Shown here piece by piece: positions 24,183-37,087 of a DNA stretch of 64,000 nucleotides. The translations under genes were made by a program, and so were the position numbers. Below the pieces are notes generated by a model. The model worked only from the letters and a program-made list of their open reading frames with translations. It did not search any database and was not told the DNA's origin. The stretch lies in NCBI RefSeq assembly GCF_041146795.1, contig NC_135174.1, forward strand, positions 19,958,878 to 20,022,877. Reading direction: 5' to 3'. Numbering within the stretch: position 1 is the first letter of the stretch; each line of letters opens with the position of its first letter. This DNA comes from Maylandia zebra. Its lineage: Eukaryota > Chordata > Actinopteri > Cichliformes > Cichlidae.

Positions 24183-27100
24183 CTTTAGTATGTTTTTGGC
24201 ATCAAAAGCCTCTCTTTCATTGACGGTTTGACGTCCTGCTGCGCCCGTATCTTCCACTGTAAAAACACGAGAGTGTAAAGAACAAGCTGATCAATAAAGC
24301 ACAGAACACACAGATACAGATATGTTATCTCAGTGATAAACTAACATGTTTACTTGAACCTGTCAGTGGCTTTACAACAGTACGAGCAAAATCAAGGACA
24401 TTTAGTTAGTAAAATTAGTTTGTGAAATAGGGACTAAGAAGATGAAAAAAAAACTAAATTTTAATAGGGCTTATCCACAAGGCGGTAAACATGGTCAGCA
24501 GTGGCACAGTCTCTGTGTTGTGTTCCTGGTAAGCCCAGTACAAATTTGAGAACTGCTCCTGGACTTGATCCATGTCCAAAATGAATGAAGCTTTTGTCAG
24601 AGTACTTGGAAAACATGCAGCTCAGTGCACGTAAACAGAACTGTGGCCAAACAGAGAACTGCCTCCCCAATTCCTCTCTGCACAATTTTGTTGTCAGAAT
24701 TGGTCAAGACTCTGCTTTGTCGTCACTGCAGCTACACTCCAAGCCAAAAGATAATGAGGGAAAATTGGCAAACATCCACTGGGTGGCAGCAATCAATACG
24801 ATCCCAGCAGTTCAATAACTTCTCTACTATGCCTTCGTGCGAGTTAGGCTGGCATGTGTGTGTTTATGTCTTTACCTGTGGAGTCTTTTCTGAACAGAGT
24901 GTTCATCACAGTACCATGTAGCTTTACTCTGTCCCACTCTCGGACCATCAGCCCTGCAGAGACAAAATGCTCTACCAGTCTGTCTGCAATCACCTGCAAC
25001 CTATAATGTGATTCCATTAAAATAGAACAGAGATTAAAGAAATAAAGTTAAAACAGTAAAATGTTGGATATTTGTAATGTTGTTATTTAACTATTCACTG
25101 ATGTACTAACCTGTCAGATCCATCTCGAACATTGACCTTCGCATACAAAACATCCACCACTGCTGGGTCATCATTCATGTACTCTATGCCTGTCACCTCC
25201 AGTGGGAGAGGTTTTCCTTCAGTGATGTCTCTAATGAAAAATCAGACAAAGAAAACCATTGTAGTGTAACACAAACTGTATTTTTTTAAATAAGTGAAAC
25301 TGTCTGGGTATGTAAACAGCTAATCAAGGTAGTAAAGTACAGTGACACGGGTTCTCCTATTCAGAAATAAGGCTGGAGATACTTGGTCAGAAAGTTAACA
25401 ACGATGCAACAATTCAGTCCACACACTGCATTCATAACTCACTGAATTTACATAAAGATTTCCTGTCAATACCTGAGGTCAGAGGAGAATGGCCAGATTG
25501 CTACAAGCTGACAGCAAGGAAACAGTAACTTAAATAACCACTAGTTACAACCAAGCAATGCCGAGAGCATGTCTGAATGCACAACCGCAGAAGAGCACAC
25601 TGGGTGCCACTCCTGTCAGCTAAAAGCGAGAAATTGAGGCCACAATTCGCATGTGCTCAACAAAATGTTACAAATGTTGCCTGGTCTGAGGAGTCCAGCG
25701 ACATTCAAATCAGAGTAAATAAAATGAAAGCATGGATCAATTTTGCTTTGTATACAGTGGCTGGTGATGGTGTAGTGGTTTGGCTACTGTTTTCTTGGCA
25801 CGTTTTGGGTCCATTAGTACCAATCTGAGAATTGCTACTGACCATGTCCATTCCTTTATTAGACAGTGTACCCATCTTCTGCTGACTGTTTCCAGCAGGA
25901 TAATGAATCATGTCACAAAGCTTGATCATCTCAAACTGGTTTCACAAAGTTGAGTTCACTGTATTCCACTGTCCTCCAAAGTCAATAGAACCCAATTCAA
26001 TAAAACTCTTTTGCCTCTTTTGCTTCGCCTCTGTCAGTGCTCCCCAGGCCGGCTGTGGCTACAATGTACCTTGCCATCAGCAGTGTGTGAATGTGTGTGT
26101 GAATGGGTGGCTGACTGAATGTGTAAAGCGCTTTGGGGTACTTAGGGACTAGTAAAGCACTATACAAATACAGGCCATTTACCATTTCACCATTTTGGGT
26201 AGAATGATGGATTCTCATAAATGTGCAGCTGACAAATCTGCAGCAACTGGACCACAATGTCAGAGGAATGTTGTCAACACCTTGTTGAATCAACGTCATG
26301 AAGAAGGCCACTTTTTTGCTTTCAGAGGCCACTCTGAAAACAAAAAAGGATGCTTGAAAGGTGTAACTAATAACTGATGTATAAGCATACACCAATGAAC
26401 AAAACATTTTTACCAACCCATAAGACTGACAGTTACAGATGATTTTTAAATGATTTTTCTCCTTTTTTAAAGAACCACATAAGTTTTGAAAATATGAACC
26501 AATATGAACAAATAGGTTCTCGAGCAGGATTCTGCTAGTCGATCCTAAGTGCACAGCAAAAGCTTTAAGGGAGGCAGCTTTTAGTTTTTTTGCAATGGAA
26601 CAGCAGCTGGAAATGTTGAAATCTTTAAACTTTACCCTGGATTTTCATTAGGAAGGTTAAACATTACTTTGTTTTGCAATTTTATTGTTTTGGCTCTTTA
26701 AATCTATAAACTAGTGTGACATTATTTTATTAGGATTATTTTACTGATTGTTGTATAATTTATAATTTTGTGTTTCATTTTATAATGTTAGTATTTTTCA
26801 GTCAGTGATTGTTTGACATATACATTTTTTTTTTACTGCTCTTATTTTATTTACTTATTTTTAGATCGCTTATGTTTAACATTTCATTCTGTTTCACAGT
26901 GCAATTTCTTTTGTAGTCATACACCAAAATCATTAAGTGCTTTGTATAATGCAATAACCTTGTTCGAGCCTTACCTGATGAAGTTTTGACACTCTTGGAG
27001 ATGTTCACATGCTTTTCTCACTTCCATTTCATTTAACAGAGCCAAGGTGCCGATGGTCAAGTGGAGCTTTGCAGGGTTCTGAAATATGCTTTCCTCTACT

Positions 27101-28054
27101 CCATGATCCTACAGAACATGGAATTTGTTAATGGTGTAAAATGCTCTCCTTAAGCAATACATTGCCATAACTGCCCCTCACTATCACCAGTTATATTTTG
27201 GTTCCTTTTTACAGAAGATACCTGTGAACATTGCTTCAAAACCTCATCTTTAAATCTCAGGAATCCCTCTTGAATTTTTGAGTCGTTTAAAGGGAATGAC
27301 AAAAAGTGTGTGAAGGGCTGCTTCCTCCGGAAATTCTCAACAAGGACCTCCACCCGAGTGACAGCAGATGAAACTGCAGTTTTGGTGGAACCTGTAATGA
27401 CTGTTACACAATGAGAGAGTGGAGGGAAATGAGTGAAGGGAAATATCTTTTGCTCTCTGTTCAGTTTTTAAGTGACATTTGCCCTTAGTCCCCACCAATC
27501 TGCCCTTCCACTCCTTGTTTTGGGATGTTAATAGACGTCTTTGTGTCAAACTCCAGACGTTTACGCGTTTCTCCTTTTTTCCCAATGATGTATCTACAGA
27601 ACACAAAGAAAACAGAGAAACACAGACAGACGTTATGCTGCTTACAGAATCTTGTATTATTTTCAGAAAGTGAAAGGTTAAGGACAACCAAAGCAAGGTC
27701 TACTGTTGATGACACACTTGTAAAGAACACTTGGGACATCGATGGCACAGCGATATCCTTTATCACTCTGTTCAATTAAGTGGGTATCACAGGTTTCATC
27801 TTCTCCAAGCTCTTCATCATCTAGAAACACAGAAATATACTCACATTTTTAAAAAGAAACTGTGCTAAAATCTGAAAGCATTATCTGGAGCTTCTTACAA
27901 ACATGTATTTTACCTGTTAGCGGATAGTTCTCGACTTACCTGGTGGTCCCATGTAAGAAAACTCTTCCTCTTCCTCATAATGCTCTTCCTTAATTATATT
28001 CCTGCGGTATATTCTTCCATTTATATTTATAAGAGGAGGACGTAAGACATCCAT
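24183..28054 (-). CDS. ASCC1: ASCC1, activating signal cointegrator 1 complex subunit 1 (exons 1-8)
   Basis: Subunit of the nuclear ASCC complex, which serves in transcription coactivation and in ALKBH3-linked alkylation repair. It has an RNA-binding KH domain followed by a 2H-phosphoesterase-like domain. Exons on the minus strand: 28054-27940, 27820-27718, 27593-27496, 27400-27222, 27108-26975, 25230-25111, 25000-24876, 24256-24183. All junctions are GT-AG and stay in frame, giving 316 residues. The start is MDVLRPPLININGRIYRRN. The KH core is YIIGKKGETRKRLEFDTKTS, then INIPKQG and QIVITG. The phosphoesterase part includes FRRKQPFTHFLSF, KLHLTIGTLALL and VKLHGTVMNTLFRKD, which carry the two H-x-T/S motifs (HLT, HGT). 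Exon 8 ends NILK in phase 0. A terminal exon of roughly 38 residues is still needed (human about 357 in total); a candidate lies at 13323-13559. Confidence 0.94.
24480..24830. other. Intron 7 of ASCC1, repeat-like ORF pair
   Basis: Overlapping ORFs on both strands (24461-24685 minus; 24585-24818 and 24625-24921 plus) lie between exons 8 and 7 of ASCC1. They look like decayed transposon sequence, but I cannot name a family. Confidence 0.3.
25400..25995 (+). mobile_element. Decayed Tc1/mariner element (family A), copy 4, opposite orientation
   Basis: Located in ASCC1 intron 5. The plus strand at 25577-25828 reads MHNRRRAHWVPLLSAKSEKL and then FACAQQNVTNVAWSEESSD, a recognisable but broken Tc1 transposase. 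The other four copies of this family run on the minus strand. It is followed at once by a LINE tail. Confidence 0.72.
26035..26196 (+). repeat. LINE/SINE 3' tail with CCATTTA-type repeats
   Basis: Contains gtgtgaatgggtggctgact and then gtaaagcgctttggggtact, ending in ccatttaccatttcacca. This is a widespread teleost L2-like 3' tail. The rest of the element is missing, as is usual for a 5'-truncated copy. Confidence 0.7.
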
Positions 28055-28794
28055 ACTGGTAAACTAGCTAGTGTTAGCAAACCTGTGCAAATCTGACAAC
28101 AGAAACGACGGTTCAGGCGATACTGAGGTGACTTTTGGTGACGTCAAAAACACTTAATAGATAATATACTAGCTTGTCAGCTAAGTGAAAATTGTATAAA
28201 ATAACAAAGTCTGTCTTTCAAAACTTATTTAGCTAGCTAGTTGGAACTGTCCTGGTTATTGACGTTTTAAATGTGTCGGAAAATGTGTTAACAGATCTAC
28301 AAAAGTGATTGAACAACCTTTTAGCGACAGACGACTGAGACGAGCCATCCCTATGATTGTAAAATCTGCAATAGCTGCAACCCCCTGTCGCGACAAACGT
28401 AAAATGCGGTCTCTGTCGTAAACTACTGGTATACGTCTGAAAAACAACAAAAACTGGCTGGATTTTAAGTTGTTATATTTGCTGTGACATCGACGGTAAG
28501 TTGTACTTTTGAATAAAAATGGAGACTTAATGCCATATTATATTTGTTAATATTTCTGCTGGGTGGTTATCATCAACAGTATAAGCAGAATAGTTAGCTT
28601 TATTGCTAGCAATGTTGTATCATTAAAAATAGTGAAACAGTCCTTCCAAGCTAACCCCTACCGGTTGGTTTGGATGTTTAAAAGCCTTTGTGATTACTAG
28701 AGCACGAACCACCTTGCTTTATCTGTGTTTGACACATTAAACTGGTAGTAACAACAGTCGTTGTTGTGTGTGTTGTTTAAAGTTTATCGAGGCA
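28055..28794. promoter_or_regulatory. Divergent promoter region between ASCC1 and ANAPC16
   Basis: 740 bp separate the two start codons, which point away from each other, so the two genes must share or abut their promoters. I see no clear TATA box close to either gene, consistent with housekeeping-type promoters. A minus-strand ORF here (28256-28450) shows no family signature. The true 5' ends cannot be read from sequence alone. Confidence 0.7.
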
Positions 28795-30647
<1,853 letters not shown>

Positions 30648-30648
<1 letters not shown>

Positions 30649-30653
30649 ATAAA
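30648..30653 (+). terminator. Polyadenylation signal overlapping the ANAPC16 stop codon
   Basis: AATAAA begins at the last base of the TAA stop codon (TAAATAAA, 30646-30653). A second AATAAA at 30865-30870 is the more ordinary candidate. Confidence 0.5.
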
Positions 30654-30864
30654 GAGATTCAGATGTCTTTTGCTTATTTAATCAGCCAAATAGAAGGAAA
30701 ATGTAACCTTTTTTTTTCAAGTTACACATGATATTCCTTCTGTATTCTGTATCATAAGTTTAAAAGTGTTATCTGGAGATCCCAAATGTGAGATGTGTTA
30801 TTTTATCACTTCTATATGATTGTTTTATTTTTAAACCACTTATTACATTAAACCCAGCATACTA

Positions 30865-30870
30865 AATAAA
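30865..30870 (+). terminator. Polyadenylation signal for ANAPC16
   Basis: AATAAA 217 bp after the stop codon, which would give a 3' UTR of about 240 bases. Confidence 0.5.
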
Positions 30871-30899
30871 ATCTTGTCAACAACATTCTTATAAATTAG

Positions 30900-32180
30900 T
30901 AACTACACAATTCACAAGTTAACAGATTTTCCATCTGCTTTAGGCTGTTCAAGATGATTCTCTCATTGGAATTAGCCTTCATGTTAATGTAAATACTACA
31001 TTTGGTATTAAATCCCTGGAAGAGAAGCATTGTGTTTCCAAATGGCTCCAATGTAACTTATAAACATAAAGCCTGCTGCACTGTTGGTCTCTTCTCCTTT
31101 CTGTGTATGTCCTTACTCCACCAGCAATTGGAACAAAACAAAGAGAGCTTGTAAATAAAATCAGACTTGGGACATTCTTCACATTGGTTGCTGTTTGTTT
31201 TGCCTGGTGTGTATTTTGTCCAACTCCACCTCACTGTGTTAAGTTTTGTTAAATCCAAGGATAGAAAAGTATTTGTGCTGCTTTTTTTGTGGTATGTATT
31301 TTGATATTGCTGATATTGCTAAAGTCTGAAACCCATCAGTGCAGTTTTCCGTGCCACTTTTGTCTTGTGGTGACAGTGAGTAAACGTGCAAACTTGGTGT
31401 TTTCCTCAGTGAATGATTGTCTTCAAGCAAGTGAAGGGTGGGAGTGTACAGAGTGTACTGTACTGTACTGAGTGTTTCAGGACAGCCCTGAACACAACAG
31501 GACACACCTCTGGCTGGAGCCTAAATTTCTTTTTCTAGTTTGTTTCTGGCCACACTTTCTGAGAATCCAATTAAAAAGTGATTTCTCATAGTTTTTGTTG
31601 TTTTTACTCAAGCTACTAAATCTTCTTACTCCACGTCCCCTGCTAAAGATTTCTGATAACTTTTTTATAGCACCCACCTCAGAACATAGTGTTCCTACAC
31701 GTGTTTATGTATTTCAGTTCCTGTCTAACAAAGTACAGTGTATTCCACGCCTACACATGTGCAGAAATGCAGCATAGCCTCTGGCTGCTTTCCAACATAC
31801 AGCTGTGAGCAAAATGTGTAGTATGTAGCCTATGGCCCCGACACAAATAACTTGCTTTTGCATTCTAACAAATCCGCTATATGTTTTTACTCTCATACAC
31901 AGTTTGTGTTATGCCTTAAAACACTTTGCTATCTTTTGTGATGAAGTAATAAATGGTGCAAAGATGCTACAATAACAACCCCCCGGCGCATTTCTGCATA
32001 GAACGTTGCTAAATAACTCTAATAATGATGATGATGATAACATATGTAATTTCTGTGCAGTCTTTTTGTTTGTAACTCAAGGGTAAATGTAGAAAGAGGT
32101 GTCCCATAGCCGTTTTTATTATCTGTTTTGCCTTGAGCACAGCGCACTGAGTGTTCTCTGCATCTCTGTGTGCCAGATAA
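30900..32180. other. Intergenic DNA between ANAPC16 and DDIT4
   Basis: No gene recognised. Short ORFs on both strands (for example 31239-31505 and 31477-31677 minus) lack any family signature. The last few hundred bases approach the DDIT4 promoter. Confidence 0.6.
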
Positions 32181-32187
32181 AAAATTC

Positions 32188-32196
32188 TGATGTAAT
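32188..32196 (+). promoter_or_regulatory. CARE-like ATF4/CEBP site upstream of DDIT4
   Basis: TGATGTAAT matches the C/EBP-ATF response element consensus TGATGNAAN. DDIT4 is a known ATF4 target, and the site lies about 355 bp upstream of its TATA box. Binding is inferred from the motif only. Confidence 0.4.
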
Positions 32197-32212
32197 GGTT
32201 TAGCAAAACAGG

Positions 32213-32220
32213 TGACGTAA
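32213..32220 (+). promoter_or_regulatory. CRE-like site upstream of DDIT4
   Basis: TGACGTAA differs from the CRE palindrome TGACGTCA at one base and also fits ATF-family sites. It stands 17 bp after the CARE-like motif, so the two could act together. Confidence 0.4.
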
Positions 32221-32401
32221 TGTGCACTGCAACACTGAACCTGCTCATCCAGGCCTACATTCTGTTAAAATGTAGGTGCACATACAGAAAAACGGTTTAC
32301 CAAATACCCACATAAGATATCAAACAAAGAAACAACAAGATCATTTTCAAGCCCACTCAAGTCCCCTGAAACATATCCATAACACTAGGGTCTGCTATTC
32401 A

Positions 32402-32440
32402 TCCCCCACCACCCCCCCTCCTCCTCCTCCCCCTCCTGTT
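32402..32440. repeat. Polypyrimidine CCT-rich tract
   Basis: About 40 bp of C-rich triplets (ccaccacccccc, then cctcctcctcc) just upstream of the DDIT4 core promoter. Confidence 0.8.
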
Positions 32441-32505
32441 TGTCTTTCTTCTCTGCTGGCATGTTACCAGGCAAGAAGCAGCGCTGGTGTCGTGCCTCTC
32501 TTTTT

Positions 32506-32557
32506 GATTGGCTGGTTAGGGAGAGACAGGCGTGGCCTCGCAGCCCACATATATAAA
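32506..32557 (+). promoter_or_regulatory. DDIT4 core promoter: inverted CCAAT and TATA box
   Basis: GATTGGCT (inverted CCAAT, 32506-32513) stands about 37 bp upstream of TATATAAA (32550-32557). Transcription would then start near 32580, so that exon 1 (to 32718) is a purine-rich non-coding leader. A TATA-plus-CCAAT arrangement fits a rapidly induced gene. Confidence 0.75.
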
Positions 32558-32995
32558 CATTGTTGCAGGACAGACTGCAGAGCTTGGCAGCTGGTGAGAG
32601 AAAGAGAAGAAGAGCAGAGGAAAGAAGTTTCCATATACAAATTGCAGACAATAACCGTTAAAACTACGCATCTTAAACATCCACCGCGACCTTGAACCAC
32701 GCAGAATTTAAATAACGAGTAAGTACAATTAATTTATTTGCCGGTTTTGCTAGTTTACAGCTAATTTTGACAGTGAAACAGCTTCTAGCTGCAGTCAAAT
32801 TAAAAAGGTGTTCTTTTTGAAAATGTTTATTGTTCATATCTTTAGCAGAAAGCTATACCTCAAAAGCCTGATATGTATGTTTAATTAAGTCGTTAAACGT
32901 GGAATTAACGGCAGTAGTTGGGTGCTCATCTGTTGCCTTTGTTTCTCCTGTGACAGTTGACCACATAAGCAGCTGATACTGCAGGGAGGACAACC

Positions 32996-33770
32996 ATGCC
33001 TGAACTCTTTGCATATACTGACATCGGCAGCTCACCTCCTTCTCCAGTGGACAGCAGCGACAGAAGGCTGTCCTGGGGCAAACTGGTTCAAAGACTGACT
33101 GATTTCAGCACACCTGCCAGCAGCAGGAGTATGGAGTCAGGGTCCAACAATAGCAGCAGGAGTGATCTCTCAGACTCAGGTAAGCAATGCTGCATAGGCA
33201 TCTCACATCTCATGATTCTTTTCTTCTGTATGCAAGTTTCAGGTTCTAACTCATTCTTGCTTTTACACAGGCTCAGATGTCTCAAGTGACTTGTGTGCCT
33301 TCAATGAGGACCTGTTTTATGATCCAATGGAGGAGACACTCTTAAAAGAAGTAGTGGACCTGATTGCACGAAGTCTGAGAGAAGCCAAAGACACAGATTG
33401 TGCCTTAAGATGTACAAAACTGCTCATTCCAGACAAACTTCTGGAGCACATTGGACAAGAGCTCCTTCATCTGGCAGCTAGTGAGCCCTGCGGTTTAAGA
33501 GGGGCTCTCATTGACCTCTGCGTTGAGCAAGGGGATGTTTGTGAGAGCATGGGACAGCTATCTGTGGACCCATACCTTGTCCCTACATTTCAGCTCGCTC
33601 TGGTGTTGAGGCTAGAGTCGGGCGGCCTTTGGCCTAAAATTCAAGGACTCTTTAGCACAAAGTCGCCTTCTACTCCAGTAGTGAGACAAGCTATTAAACT
33701 TAGCACTGGTTTCCGTGTGATCAAGAAGAAGCTGTATAGTTCTGAAGATCTTCTAATTGAGGAATGTTAA
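32996..33770 (+). CDS. DDIT4: DDIT4 (REDD1), stress-induced inhibitor of mTORC1
   Basis: Cytosolic protein induced by hypoxia, ER stress, energy stress and glucocorticoids. It activates TSC1/2 and so switches off mTORC1. Coding exons are 32996-33179 and 33271-33770, joined in frame by a 91-bp GT-AG intron, for 227 residues (human 232). A non-coding exon ending at 32718 (GAG|GTAAGT) joins to 32957. The N terminus is serine-rich ([20 protein letters not shown]). The conserved C-terminal domain holds [46 protein letters not shown] and [20 protein letters not shown], matching human REDD1 almost word for word. The last motif contains the KKLYSSE region needed for activity. The small exon count matches other vertebrate DDIT4 genes. 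Confidence 0.97.
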
Positions 33771-34372
33771 GTAATACAAACACTGATGTGCTTTGATGCT
33801 GACAAGAGGACAATAAAAGCTCACAAAGGGGCCTATTACTGTAATTACATGTATATGAAGCATTCTGAAGTGTATCAGATGGACTTTGTCATGATGTAGT
33901 CTACTGTTCCCACTGTAAAGGGGCTGAACTTTATGGTACCTGGAGCAGGCAGTGCTCCTAATACTCACTCACTGACATTCAGATTTTAAAATGACAACAT
34001 GTAACCATCATATTATATCTGGTGACATGGCATTTACAAGTATTGGAAGTGCATACCTCAGTTTCTATTGAAACTAAACAACGGCAGCTAGCTATATTGT
34101 TATAGTTATTATTGAAGTTCATTGTGTTCTTTTTCTTTTTATACATGACAGTTAATTGAATTGGACAAAGCCTGATGAAGTGGTACACCAAGAGAACATT
34201 TGGTAACCTTTGTGAAGTGTGAAAGGCCTACCCTTGCTTGCCTTGTGCATTGTTTTTGCAAGCCGCGGCTAAGATTACAAATGTAACTTGATCTTGTGTT
34301 GTGCAGCCCTGTCCTGCTTCGGTTGATATTCAAATACTCAGTGAACTTTTTTTTGTACCTTTATCGAATGCA

Positions 34373-34378
34373 AATAAA
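34373..34378 (+). terminator. DDIT4 polyadenylation signal
   Basis: AATAAA 603 bp after the stop codon, followed by T-rich sequence. An earlier AATAAA at 33812-33817 could give a much shorter message. Confidence 0.6.
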
Positions 34379-34399
34379 TTATTGTTTTCTAACATTTTG

Positions 34400-37087
34400 T
34401 TCTTTCTTATTATTATTTATTCAATCTTTCATATCCAAATGATCCATAGTTGACTTCGCTGACAGAGTTAGGAGAGATCTAAGAATGAGAGAAAGCGAAT
34501 GAACATCAAGTCTTCAAATGTGCGTGCATATGTGAACCCAGTCTGCAAAATCTACAAACGCAAACTACACTAGAGCACACCAGCTGGTGCGGTGAGGTAC
34601 AGTGGTTAACGGTATTCCGATGCAGAACAGCTGACAGGAATATGTGGCAGCCATTAAAGCCACATTAAAAAAAAGCTAGTGTGAAATTTGAAGAAGTCAA
34701 AGTCATGAATCAGATGTGCAGCATCTGCAGTCTGCAAAAAAAACAGCTGAGTGTGTTTGTGCTGAAAGAATGTGACGCTGCACATCCTGCCAGGCACATT
34801 TTGCACGTCACTGAAGAGCTGAACGTGCACGCCGCCTTGTCTCTAGTTCCCTGTCTCTGTAAGCCAGCCGGCCGGCACACTGTACGTGCCAAATGCGCTG
34901 ACTGAGCTTTTATCTCCCATTCTGTGCCTGTTCTGTTCAAAGCAGAGAGTCACACTTAGCACATTTGAGCAACCATGTTTATTTTCATCTAGAATTAAAA
35001 ACATGGTGGAAAAACGAAGTGAACAAGATCTGTATGGTTTTCTTATCCTCTCTTTATAATCTATTTCTCCAAGAAATAATACAAAGAATAAGTAGCATAC
35101 TATAAACTTAAAAAGTGAGACAAAAAATGGCTTTTTCCGACAGATTGAGTAGAGACGTGACAGTTCCCAACTTGAACTGGTTAAAGTCTGATTTTGTGGA
35201 TCGCCACGTCTCATTCTCATGGCATTTATTGTGAAGTTGTACTACATGTTTGCCCTTAATACATTTAAAGGAGGTAAAGTGACAGGGACATGTCCTAGTG
35301 GCTATCTCACACACAGCAGAAGAAGACAAATTTCAGGTGTTCAAGTGTCTAAAAAGCCTAGACATTTGACGTATTAGATTACTACTGCATAGTCTGAGAA
35401 TGTGCATCTAAAATCAAAACCCCTCAAACTTTTCTCCATTGAATTACAGCATAAAATCAAGGTGGCATTCAATGTGGCATCTGTTATATTGCTACATAAA
35501 TAACATCCATATGACTACATATAACTTAAGTATGGTCTGTTTTCATACCATTCCCCCCGAAAACAAATATAAAGTGTTCTTTATGTTCTTTCTTTAGTGC
35601 TTGGAGGTTCTCATTCTTAGTATTCGTTTTGACGTTTAGACATGGAATGCGCCTCCCTGTGTACTCAGAAACATTATGCCAATCCTAATTGATTGGTGAT
35701 CACATCCTCATCAAATTAGCAAATTCTAAACATGTTTTCATGACCACAAATCACTATGATTTTTATTTTCCACAATAATTTGTCAACACAACTTCCAGTT
35801 TTTCATGTATTTCATGTAACAGTGTTTTTGGTATATGTGCCTATCTCTTAAATACTTTGGGTCAACTTCTGTTGTTTAAATGTGCTATAGGCTATAAATA
35901 AAATAGATGTAACAGTCCCCACAAAAAAATAGTTTCATTTTTATACTATGGTATTTTTTGTAATGGAAAAATACACAAACAAAAGAATTCATTTAACACA
36001 ATTCAGTGGGATACATACCAAACTTAGAGGATAGAAACAAAGTATGAATACCATCATACTAGTATCGATCCAATACCACAGTGTTGATATCGATACATTC
36101 GATATTTGTATCATTCACCTCTACTATGCAGTCTCTCAACCTGCAATACAGGCTAGCCAGCTTTACTGTCCACAGACAGGAGTGTTAGCTAACTGGGTGC
36201 TAGCTGCCTAGCTTATCTTGAATAAAGATAGCTTATTTGTGCAAGCTACTTAAGGGTGGTTGGTTCTGAATGACATGTTTGTTACGATCATCAGCCAATC
36301 AGGATTGGCATAATGAAATAAATATTTCTGAGGAATACCCAAGGAGGAGCATCGCATAGTGAGCCATCGAAACGAATGCTTTTCTGAAAACCAGAGTTGC
36401 GCAAGTAACCTAAAGTTTTTCAAACCCACATTTTTTGAGGATAGCAAGCTATTTTAAGTACCATTTCCATTCTAAAACACTATATTAACGCTATATCTTT
36501 TTACCACATACTAGACTTCCACAGAAATTGTTTGAGTTAGTTTGTGTGATCTGTTTGGTGACGAGTGGTGCTGGTCTGCTCCTTGTTGAGTCATCTTCAG
36601 CCTCCAGATTGTAGAAATGCATCTTAATAAATTACTGGTAATCTTTTGTAGTGATTCTGGAAACCTGGAGACAAGAAAAAAAAAAAAGCCTTTTTCAAAA
36701 CGTCTTCACAGCAAGCTGGTTGACTTTTGTTGACTTTACCACCATTCTTTTTAGAGGTTCAAGTGTCATGAAGCTGTGATTCTGGTAAGTAAAATTGGTC
36801 TGATGTGCTTGCATGATACAAGTATTGACATACTGAAGCCAAATATGGTATTGAGAAAACAGAGGATAACCAAGCGGAAAGCCTTCTGATGGGCTGTCTG
36901 TCTGGTTGTGTATTCAGTCTTTAGCCCCATGCCAGCTGGGATAGGCTTCAGCCCTCCTGCAACCCTAAGTTAATCAAGGGGAATCAATGCTATATATTGG
37001 AATGTCAATATTTTTGCCCCATCCCTGGTGCCAAAATGAGAAAATATTCAGAGTTTGAAGAACTTGCTTTGAATCATGAAAGCATTT
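34400..37087. other. Convergent intergenic space and probable DNAJB12 3' UTR
   Basis: DDIT4 and DNAJB12 end toward each other here. On the minus strand, AATAAA occurs as TTTATT near 35763 and 34977, either of which could end the DNAJB12 message. A run of TATCGAT-like words near 36060-36110 suggests a small unclassified miniature element. Confidence 0.5.
36880..37020 (+). repeat. Fragment of fish SINE/L2 tail
   Basis: The words gccagctgggataggcttca and ctgcaaccctaagttaatca are the 3' part of the repeat seen more fully at 56.6 kb. Only about 140 bp survive. Confidence 0.6.

Noticed and set aside
25997-26554. 185-residue ORF on the minus strand in ASCC1 intron 5
   Set aside because: Runs antisense across a LINE tail; no domain seen.
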